In this document: piece by piece, positions 1 through 6,900 of the stretch
Numbering within the stretch: position 1 is the first letter of the stretch
Layout of the letters: each line of letters starts with the position of its first letter
Assembly (NCBI GenBank): GCA_903932385.1
Contig: CAIZGA010000450.1
Location: 1-8,298, forward strand
Direction: 5' to 3'
DNA from: an uncultured Acidobacteriota bacterium
GTDB taxonomy: Bacteria > Acidobacteriota > Terriglobia > Terriglobales > Acidobacteriaceae
Length of the DNA stretch: 8,298 bases
Translations under genes and position numbers: made by a program
Notes under the pieces: model-generated
What the model saw: the letters and a program-made list of their open reading frames with translations, nothing else
What the model was told of the DNA's origin: nothing
The model's database searches: none

Positions 1-276
1 CGTCGCCAGGTGATGTCTTTCTCTCCGGCGATGATGCTGGTGCGGCACAAGATGGAAGCCGGATGGGTTGGCGCGCGGCATTCGCATCCGCATGAACAGA
101 TGGTGTACATCGTCAGCGGTCACATCACATTTGAATATCCCGGCGGCAGCGTGGAAGCCAAAGCCGGCGATTGTTTTCTGGTTCCCGGCAATGTGGAGCA
201 CCAGGCCCGCGCACATCAGCCCTCGGAAGTGCTGGATATTTTCACTCCCTACCGCGAAGATTATGCCTCGGTCTGA
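1..276 (+). CDS. Small KdgF-like cupin protein, 5' end cut by the window
   Basis: This is a single-domain cupin, a small beta-barrel that usually binds a divalent metal. The frame is open from base 1 to a TGA at 274-276 and gives 91 visible residues. Cupin motif 1 is clear: counting the GTG at base 10 as residue 1, a Gly is followed five residues later by HSHPHEQ (residues 24-30), and the Gln lies seven residues before a Gly, so His24, His26 or His28, and Gln30 are the likely ligands. Motif 2 has G-x5-P and then His64. The C-terminal pattern of EVLDIF followed by P-x-RED is typical of the group that includes KdgF, the pectin-degradation cupin that converts unsaturated uronates. Members are usually about 105-115 residues, so roughly 15-25 N-terminal residues lie upstream. 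The GTG at 10 and ATG at 13 are probably internal, because family similarity begins before them at Arg-Arg-Gln. The cupin fold is certain; the KdgF-like reaction is a guess. Confidence 0.88.
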   Translation, partial: RRQVMSFSPAMMLVRHKMEAGWVGARHSHPHEQMVYIVSGHITFEYPGGSVEAKAGDCFLVPGNVEHQARAHQPSEVLDIFTPYREDYASV

Positions 277-359
277 GAACCCTGAATGTTGCGCCTATCT
301 GCCGCCACATTCACGTCCTGTTCAACCAGTTTCAGTAACTTAAAGGCAGTGTGGGTCGA

Positions 360-388
360 TTGGCCCGGCAGGCCGACTAAACTATAGG
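360..388 (+). promoter_or_regulatory. Weak sigma-70-like promoter candidate for the receptor gene
   Basis: TTGGCC at 360-365 (four of six matches to TTGACA) is separated by 17 bases from TATAGG at 383-388 (four of six matches to TATAAT). If used, it would give an untranslated leader of about 270 bases. The -35 box overlaps a small GGCC-N5-GGCC hairpin at 362-374. Another pair of similar quality is TTGTCC at 416-421 with TATCGA at 440-445, spaced 18. Pairs this weak are expected by chance in AT-richer DNA, so this is only the best guess. Confidence 0.2.
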
Positions 389-437
389 TGCGACTGTATT
401 TATCGACTACGCAATTTGTCCTACAGATTGTGATTGG

Positions 438-454
438 GGTATCGAAGAGATACC
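438..454. repeat. Inverted repeat GGTATC-N5-GATACC
   Basis: Perfect 6-bp half-sites at 438-443 and 449-454 flank the loop GAAGA. It could be a small RNA hairpin in a long leader or a compact protein-binding dyad. No T-run follows, so it does not look like a terminator. Confidence 0.35.
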
Positions 455-497
455 TATCCAGCGAAACTTTTCCCACTACCGCTGCGTCCACCTAACA

Positions 498-519
498 GGG
501 CAAATCATGTAAATTGCCC
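498..519. repeat. Inverted repeat GGGCAA-N10-TTGCCC, possible operator
   Basis: Perfect 6-bp arms at 498-503 and 514-519 are separated by 10 bases. One more pair matches inside the loop after a single mismatch. The geometry, with arm centres 16 bp apart, suits a dimeric regulator. The next dyad downstream has the same 6-10-6 layout but different arm sequences. Function is not shown. Confidence 0.35.
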
Positions 520-552
520 GACTGTATCCCATGAGTTTCAACCAGAGTTTTC

Positions 553-583
553 GCATCTAACGTTAACAAGATGCAAAGTTGCA
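553..583. repeat. Two overlapping dyads upstream of the receptor gene, possible operator
   Basis: GCATCT at 553-558 pairs with AGATGC at 569-574 across a 10-base spacer that contains the 8-bp palindrome TAACGTTA (558-565). Overlapping its right arm is a second dyad, TGCAA-AG-TTGCA, at 572-583. TTGCAC then occurs twice, at 579-584 and 595-600, 16 bp apart. Such packing suggests a protein-binding region about 85-115 bp before the start codon, but dyads this short also arise by chance. Confidence 0.35.
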
Positions 584-653
584 CCACAACAGATTTGCAC
601 GACAATAATCTGCCATATTGATGAATTCGAAAACTGTGACTTTGATGTGTTCG

Positions 654-658
654 AGGAG
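654..658 (+). promoter_or_regulatory. Ribosome binding site of the receptor gene
   Basis: AGGAG lies nine bases before the GTG at 668. It supports GTG rather than any later ATG as the start, because translation from this GTG gives a complete signal peptide. Confidence 0.8.
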
Positions 659-667
659 TGAACAATC

Positions 668-3600
668 GTGATTAAGCCAGGTACACTACAACGTTTCGCG
701 CTGGGCATTCTGCTGGTACTGGGTCTGCTGGTTGCGACCCCCACGTACGCACAGCAGGCAACGGGCTCCATCCGCGGCCATATTACTGACCCCGACGGCG
801 CCGTCATCCCCAACGCCCTTATCACGACGACCACGCCTGCGGGCAAGACCGTCAAAACCAAGGGTGATGGCTTCGGCGCGTTCTCGATTAATTCGCTGCC
901 GGCCGGAACCTACACGCTGAATGTTTCCGTGCAGGGATTCACTCCGCAGACTAAGACAGGCATTGTTCTCACCACCGGGCAGATGCTCTCAGTGAATTTC
1001 AAGCTGGATATTCAGGCGCAGCAGCAGAACGTTGAAGTCACCGCCGATGCAGGCGGTGCCTCGCTGGACACCAACCCCGACAACAACGCCAGCGCGATTG
1101 TCATCAAGGGCAAGGACCTCGACGCACTCTCTGACGATCCCGACGAATTGCAGAATGAGTTGACCGCACTTGCCGGTCCCTCTGCCGGACCGAACGGTGG
1201 CCAGATTTACGTGGACGGTTTCACCGCCGGCCAGTTGCCGCCGAAGAACGCCATCCGCGAAATCCGCATCAACCAGAACCCGTTCTCGGCGCAGTATGAC
1301 CAGCTCGGTTACGGCCGTATTGAAATCTTCACCAAGCCCGGTACCGACAAGCTGCACGGCCAGTTTCTGGGCAACTTCAACCAGCAGGCGTTGAACACCT
1401 CGAACCCGTTCGCGCCCTCGCAGCCGCCGTATGACACATTGCAGTGGACCGGCAGCGTCAGCGGCCCGGTCAACAGCAAGTCGTCGTACTTCCTTTCCGG
1501 CAGCCGCCGCAACATTCAGTCCAACTCGTTGATCAACACGGAATTTGTGAACTACACAGACCCGACGCTGACCATCAACGACACCTACGCATTCGCCTTC
1601 GGTGTGCCGCAGCGTCGTACAGAAATCGCGCCGCGTTTTGATTATCTGGTCACAAACAACAACACACTTTCCATCCGCTACCAGTTTGAAGAAAACACCG
1701 AACGCAACAGCGGTGTTGGCGGCTCGTCCCTGCCCACCACGGGAACCAACAACTTCTCCATGGAACATGCACTGCAGGTTAGCGACACGCAGATCATGGG
1801 CAAGAACCAGAACATGGTCAACGAAGTTCACTTCCAGTACCTGCGCCAGCGCAGCAACACAGCGCCGATCAGTCTGTTTCCGACCATCTCGGTCTCCGGT
1901 GGTTTCACCGGCGGCGGCAACGGCGGCACCATCAACGACGCCACCGATCGCTACGAGTTCCAGGACTACACATCGATTGCACTCTCCAAGAACTTCATCC
2001 GTTTCGGTGGTCGCCTGCGCATCTATCGCGACTCGTCGGCCTCCACCAACAACTTCAACGGCCAGTTCTCCTTTGCGCCGCAGACCTACAACCAGACAAC
2101 ACCGACAGCGAATGACTCCACCACCGACTGCGTTACCAATCCCGCAGGCTGCAAAACTGTGCCGGGCATCGACATCTATGCCATCACGCTTTACAACCTG
2201 AACCACTCGCTGGCAGCCACGAGCTGCCCTGCCGGTTACACCACCACCGACGGCTACAAAGGTTGCGGCGGACCGAGCGAATACTCCACCGTCAGCGGCA
2301 ACCCGGTTGTGAAGGCCATGCAGAATGATGCCGGCCTCTATGCAGAATCGGACTGGACCATCGCTCCCACCGTCAAGTTGAGCTATGGCCTGCGTTGGGA
2401 ATCGCAGAACAACATTGCCAATCAATCGAACTTTGCACCGCGCCTGGCTATCTCCTACGGCATCGGCGGCAAGGGTAAGGTTGCTCCCAAGACCGTTCTT
2501 CGCGCCGGCTGGGGACTCTTCTACACCCGCTTCAACATGGGCAATGTGGAAACAGCCATCCACCAGAACATCAACACCACTTTGGCAACCGGTCTTATCG
2601 GCACCACGTACCTGAACCCGGCCGGCTTTACTGAGAACTGCCTGACCAGCAATTACAACGCCAGCACCTGCAACAACACAGGTACGGTCACCGGTACACT
2701 CAGCACCACCAAGCCGTCATACAACTACATCCAGCCGAACCTGCACGCTGCCACCACGGAACAGGCGGCAATGACGCTGGAGCGCCAGGTTGGAAAAATC
2801 GGAACCTTCACCGTCAACTATCTGCACTCGCGTGGTCTGCACCAGTACGACACAGAGCAGCTGGGTTACAGCACGGAAAACCCGCTCCCCACCTACTACA
2901 ACAACCAGTTCAGTTCAGAGGGCATCTTCAAAGAGAACCAGATCATGGCCAATCTGAATGTGCGCGCCGGCAAAAACATTTCGCTGACCACGTTCTACTC
3001 GCTCAGCTATGCCAAGTCGACTGCAGCTTCACCTTCCAACCCCTACAACCTGCTGCAGGATTACGGTCGCGCAACCTTCGATGTTCGCAACCGCATCTTC
3101 CTCATCGGCAATATCACGCTGCCGTACAAAATCAGCCTGAGCCCGTTTGTCGTCTACCAGTCCGGCGCGCCCTTCAACATCACTGCCGGATCGGATATCA
3201 ACCAGGACGGCAATTTCAACGATCGTCCGGAATACGGAACCTCCGGCAATTGCTTTACCAGCACGAACACCGCAGCAGAAGCGGAGATTGCGCGTTACGG
3301 CTGCTTCGCGATTCCTTCCATCGGCTCGACCTACACGCCCATTCCGGTAAACATGGGACGCGGCCCGAACCTTCTGACAGCCAACCTGCGTGTTGCCAAG
3401 AACTGGGGCATCGGTCCGAAGATCAACAACCCAACAGCTAACGGCCGTAATGGTCAGGGCGGTCAGAATGGCCAGGGTGGACCTGGCGGCCCCGGCGGCG
3501 GTCTCGGTGGTCCCGGCGGAGTTGGTGGTCCCGGCGGTGGCGGTGGCGGCGGTGCACGTGGCGGCGGCGGTGGCGGTGGTGGCCGTGGCGGCGGTGGTGG

Positions 3601-3820
3601 TGGCGGCGGTGGCGGTGCTACCCGCGTCAACGACCACAAGTACACCATCGGCATCAGCGTGGCTGGCCAGAACATCTTCAACGAAGTGAACCTTGGCCCG
3701 CCGAACGGCACGCTGGTTTCGCCAACCTTCGGCGAATCCACGCAGCTGGCAACCGGCATCTTCGGCGGCGGCGCAACTTCCGTCCGTACGATTCGCGCCC
3801 AGCTCAGCTTCGCCTTCTAA
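668..3820 (+). CDS. Oar-like TonB-dependent outer-membrane receptor with glycine-rich insert
   Basis: This 1050-residue outer-membrane beta-barrel protein probably imports an unknown substrate. Residues 1-28 are a signal peptide (basic start, hydrophobic core at about 11-23, likely cleavage after Tyr-Ala28). Residues about 32-115 form a carboxypeptidase-regulatory-like beta-sandwich, starting at GSIRGHITDPDGA and including LPAGTYTL. A plug-like domain covers about 130-225, with IYVDGF and IEIFTKPGT. The rest is barrel, ending in Phe, the usual outer-membrane insertion signal. An Asp/Asn-rich loop (843-852, DINQDGNFND) is typical of the family. All eight cysteines lie in four close pairs (488/495, 520/533, 658/668, 862/879). 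Residues 929-984 are 75% Gly. No classical TonB box is evident near the mature N-terminus, which is common when a regulatory-like domain precedes the plug. The GTG start is supported by AGGAG. Acidobacterial genomes carry many paralogs, so the substrate cannot be inferred; polysaccharide or protein fragments are possible. Confidence 0.92.
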   Translation: MIKPGTLQRFALGILLVLGLLVATPTYAQQATGSIRGHITDPDGAVIPNALITTTTPAGKTVKTKGDGFGAFSINSLPAGTYTLNVSVQGFTPQTKTGIVLTTGQMLSVNFKLDIQAQQQNVEVTADAGGASLDTNPDNNASAIVIKGKDLDALSDDPDELQNELTALAGPSAGPNGGQIYVDGFTAGQLPPKNAIREIRINQNPFSAQYDQLGYGRIEIFTKPGTDKLHGQFLGNFNQQALNTSNPFAPSQPPYDTLQWTGSVSGPVNSKSSYFLSGSRRNIQSNSLINTEFVNYTDPTLTINDTYAFAFGVPQRRTEIAPRFDYLVTNNNTLSIRYQFEENTERNSGVGGSSLPTTGTNNFSMEHALQVSDTQIMGKNQNMVNEVHFQYLRQRSNTAPISLFPTISVSGGFTGGGNGGTINDATDRYEFQDYTSIALSKNFIRFGGRLRIYRDSSASTNNFNGQFSFAPQTYNQTTPTANDSTTDCVTNPAGCKTVPGIDIYAITLYNLNHSLAATSCPAGYTTTDGYKGCGGPSEYSTVSGNPVVKAMQNDAGLYAESDWTIAPTVKLSYGLRWESQNNIANQSNFAPRLAISYGIGGKGKVAPKTVLRAGWGLFYTRFNMGNVETAIHQNINTTLATGLIGTTYLNPAGFTENCLTSNYNASTCNNTGTVTGTLSTTKPSYNYIQPNLHAATTEQAAMTLERQVGKIGTFTVNYLHSRGLHQYDTEQLGYSTENPLPTYYNNQFSSEGIFKENQIMANLNVRAGKNISLTTFYSLSYAKSTAASPSNPYNLLQDYGRATFDVRNRIFLIGNITLPYKISLSPFVVYQSGAPFNITAGSDINQDGNFNDRPEYGTSGNCFTSTNTAAEAEIARYGCFAIPSIGSTYTPIPVNMGRGPNLLTANLRVAKNWGIGPKINNPTANGRNGQGGQNGQGGPGGPGGGLGGPGGVGGPGGGGGGGARGGGGGGGGRGGGGGGGGGGATRVNDHKYTIGISVAGQNIFNEVNLGPPNGTLVSPTFGESTQLATGIFGGGATSVRTIRAQLSFAF
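3452..3619 (+). repeat. Glycine-codon tract in the receptor gene (GGC/GGT array)
   Basis: Codons for residues 929-984 encode 42 Gly of 56. The first half follows a loose Gly-Gly-X pattern with X = Gln, Pro, Leu or Val, and the second half is nearly pure Gly broken by two Arg and one Ala. Codons mix GGC and GGT irregularly, with two GGA and no GGG, so this is not a fresh homogeneous expansion. A 14-base word (GGTGGTCCCGGCGG) recurs at 3506-3519 and 3524-3537, an 18-bp step equal to six codons, which hints at past slippage. Many two-G runs could form weak two-layer quadruplexes. On the other strand it reads as polyproline, which is not a gene. Confidence 0.85.
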
Positions 3821-3848
3821 CGCTACTCAACGAGGTTGGTCCCAACTC

Positions 3849-3880
3849 AAAGGCCCGCGATGTTTGCGGGCCTTTCTTAT
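3849..3880. terminator. Bidirectional intrinsic terminator between convergent genes
   Basis: AAAGGCCCGC at 3849-3858 and GCGGGCCTTT at 3866-3875 form a perfect 10-bp stem with a 7-base loop. On the + strand the stem ends in TTT and continues CTTATTGTCT, a moderate T-rich tail 28 bases after the receptor stop. On the - strand the stem also ends in CCTTT, though what follows is less T-rich. It sits 25 bases after the synthase stop on that strand. Its central position between two converging genes suggests it serves both. Confidence 0.85.
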
Positions 3881-3900
3881 TGTCTGCGAATCGATCTCAG

Positions 3901-6900
3901 CTAGTCGGCGTCTTCTTCCAATCGCAGCCGCGCTTCCGCAAGCCGTTCCAGCGAATCCAGGAACCAGCCCGCCAGCAGCATGCTGGCCAGAATCGCCACA
4001 ATCAGCAGCAGCCAGTAGTACTGCGTCATCCAGATGCGCATGGCTTCATACCAGCTGATGTTGCCGATGAAATACACATCGCCCGCAACATCGTACGAAG
4101 AAAAAATTCCGCTGCGCAACAGTGCCACGTTGCCGTGCAGGTCGCTGGATTGCGAACGCGGTAGAAATGCGTCCGCAAACTTCTCCACCGAGTCGTTGTC
4201 TTTCAACTCCAGCAGCACAATGCTTCTGCCGGGCGAGTCGGGCGACTGCAGCCCTTCCACCATCACCTCCGGCATGCCGCCGTCATTGCTCGGCAGCGGC
4301 TGCGGCTCAATGTTGATGACGTCCAGCGGCCCGAGCATCTTCATCCACTCTGACCACTTGCGTTCAATCGGCGTCAGCATACTGTCTTTTTGTTTTACGT
4401 GGATGCCGTTCGCGTCATACGTCACTGGCAGCCGGTCGTCGAGCGCGGCAAATGCCGGCTGGTCCTTCACCGTACCCAGCAGCAGATAATCTCGGTTGTG
4501 TTCCAGAATCGTTTCCGGGCCGGAGAGGGTGACGTGCAACGCCGGCGTTCCCGTCTGCATGCCGCAGTGGCTCATCAGCAGCAGATACAGTTCCAACTCT
4601 TCTGCGCTCGGCACCGTCGGCATCACCACTACGGTCTCTGCCAGATCAGAAAAGCGTGTGAAGGGATATCCCGCATTGGCGAACAATTCCAGGTTCGGCA
4701 TGCGCGTCCAGTAGTGCAGGCCGGAGGTATCGAGCGCGGTCCAGTTCAAGATAGAACCAAACGGCGTCACGCCGCCATTTTGTGTCTTCAGATTAAAGTC
4801 ATAACTGAACATCAACGTATTGCTGGAGGGGCGCATGAACTCCACCGGCACGACAACCCAGCGCTCATGGTCGTTGAAGTCCGAGCCCGGCAGCAGCGGA
4901 ATTTCAGTAATCAATTTCGTATTCAGATAAATGCGCAGCATGGATCCAGCAGCCAGCGGCGCTGCGTTGTAGCGATAGCCGAGATGCAATGCAAGATTCT
5001 GTTTCTCGCCGTAGAACTGGTCCGGCGGAACGCGGAAATAAATCGGTATCGGCTGTGAACCGTCGGTCTGCATGGCCTGCGGCGTACTAAAGCTGCCCAG
5101 CGGCACCGATTTCGACGGCGGCAACCAGCGCGGTGCATCATCCACCTGCCGCAACGCCGGTTGTTTGTAGTCGGTCACACGCAGGGTATCGCCCTGCGGC
5201 GGGCCGTTGCTGTTCAGGTCGGTCGAACTGGCTGCATGATGCAATGAGAGACTGCCTGCTGCCGCCAGCAGAGCGTCTTCATCGCTCCCGGAAAGTACCA
5301 GCAGACTGCTATTGGCGTCGTTGGGATTTGTACGTAACGCAATCACTCCGCCGCCGCCGCCCTGCAGTTGCAGCGTTGCCGCTTCCGGATCTGAGTTGGT
5401 CATGAATACGACTGCATTTCCGGTTGGAATTTTTCCAATCACCACATGAAAACGTACCGGCGTGGAGCTGGCCAGAATGCCAAACCATGAAGCCACAGCA
5501 CCGGCGGCCTGCAACATCTTTGCATCCGGCGGCGCGAGAAAGACGAAAGGAATCGTCGTCGGCGTCTGTATGGCCGAATCAAAAAACGGCAGCGGCAGCA
5601 AACTCAAATCATTGTGAAATGGAATCATGTCGCCGGTAATGGTGACTGCCGATGTGTCATCAATCACGGCCAGTGCCTGCCGCTGCGCCTGCTCGGCAGA
5701 CAACAAAACGCCGTTGCCGGTGAACTCAAACGTGATGGTGTTGCTGCGCTGCAGCAGGTCGGCCGGCATGGGCAACGTCACCACAGTGCCGGTTGCGGTG
5801 TCGGTCGGCGTCAGCGTCGCAAAGAGTGTGTCATTCAACATCACCTTTAGCGAAGTTGATGCGGCAGAAAGTCCGGCGGCAAAATGATAATCAATCTGCA
5901 GCGATGCGGTGCGCGTCAGCACGGTGTACGGTAGCGTGAAATAGGCCGAGTAATACGAATGCGGGCCGGACATGCTGATGGGTTTTTGCAGTCCCATCTG
6001 GTGCAGGCTGATGCTCTGCTTGTAACCCACCGGCGTTGCGTCTGTCGCAGTCGTCGTTCCAGTTGCGTTCGGTGGAGTTGCAGCGTTCGGCGTTGCTGCG
6101 ATTGTCTTCGCCGGAGCTGCCGCTGTTGTTGTTGCCGGCGGAGCAAACATCTTCTGCTTCTTCGCGGTCTGACCGTGCATCTGCAGCGAACCCAGCAGCA
6201 GCACCAGCAGCATGGCTGCCTTCTGACCAGTGAAGGGCATAATGTCGCGCAGCACCTGATAGATTCCAGTGACCGACAACCGGCAGACACGCAGCAAGCT
6301 GATGAGCGGGCGGTCGGCTTCGAGCGAATCGATGTTGCGGATCCACGAGTCGGCACGCGAGTACAACGCGCGCGTCAACGTCTCCTGATCGGCAATAGTT
6401 CCCAGATCAAACTCCAGCCGCAGTTCGCCATCCTTGCCGGTGCCCACGACGACTGCGGTAATTTCAGCGTCCTGCGTCTGCTCGGGGAAGCGGATGCGCA
6501 GCTTCTCTCCCAGGAAAAAACTGGCATCAATGTTGATGCGCGTGGATGCGCCGCCCACCGACATATCAATCGTCTTACCTGTCAGAATGGTTCCGTCCTG
6601 CCGTTGAATGACGACCGTCAGTTTGGTGACAATGCGCACTGAGTGGCGCAACTGGCGATGCTCATACGCAACCGCAGCTGCCACGCCCAGAATAACCACG
6701 TTGAACATCACCCAAAATAAGTTCATCAGAATCGTGCCGCGATGTTCCGGGTCCAGCACAAACATTCTGTACGGCGCCATGCACACGCCCAGAAAATTCA
6801 GAAACAGCAGAAAGATAACTGGCCGCGCAATGTGCCGGTCAAAGCGCGATACATCCATTGTCTCGCCCTTGTCGGTCACATTGAATTTTCCTAGTTTTGG

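Larger units (their letters stand above)
277..667. other. Intergenic region, 391 bp, upstream of the receptor gene
   Basis: I see no convincing gene here. Bases 361-660 contain 134 G or C out of 300 by hand count, about 45%, clearly lower than the flanking coding DNA and typical of a regulatory region. It holds several short inverted repeats (360-376, 438-454, 498-519, 553-574 and 572-583) and a recurring GCAA/TTGC word at about 411, 500, 514, 573, 579 and 595. Promoter-like boxes are weak and ambiguous. No hairpin with a T-run follows the cupin stop, so where cupin transcription ends is not evident. No tRNA, riboswitch core or CRISPR repeat was recognised. Confidence 0.7.

Noticed and set aside
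362..374. GGCC-N5-GGCC hairpin as a terminator for the cupin gene
   Set aside because: The stem is only four to six pairs and is followed by CGACTAAACT, with no T-run.
261..491. 76-codon - strand frame across the cupin end and intergenic region
   Set aside because: It overlaps the cupin gene end, has no visible ribosome binding site and no recognisable motif.
618..646. Promoter-like pair TTGATG and TTTGAT spaced 17 bases
   Set aside because: Transcription would begin at or inside the Shine-Dalgarno sequence of the receptor gene, leaving no usable leader.
434..661. 75-codon + strand frame ending just before the receptor start
   Set aside because: It has only a TTG start without a Shine-Dalgarno sequence, an ordinary-looking composition without any domain, and lies in AT-richer DNA full of dyads. 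A leader peptide is conceivable but unsupported.
989..2563. Open frame of 524 codons on the - strand inside the receptor gene
   Set aside because: It is fully antisense to a clear receptor gene and its product is rich in Val, Gly, Arg and Cys with no recognisable domain. This is typical of the shadow frame opposite a GC-biased gene.
3452..3619. Glycine tract as a strong G-quadruplex
   Set aside because: The pure glycine part lacks GGG runs; only two-G runs are available, so at best weak two-layer structures would form.
3463..3759. Proline-rich 98-residue frame on the - strand
   Set aside because: It is the reverse complement of the GGC/GGT glycine array; the polyproline follows automatically from that and there is no independent gene evidence.
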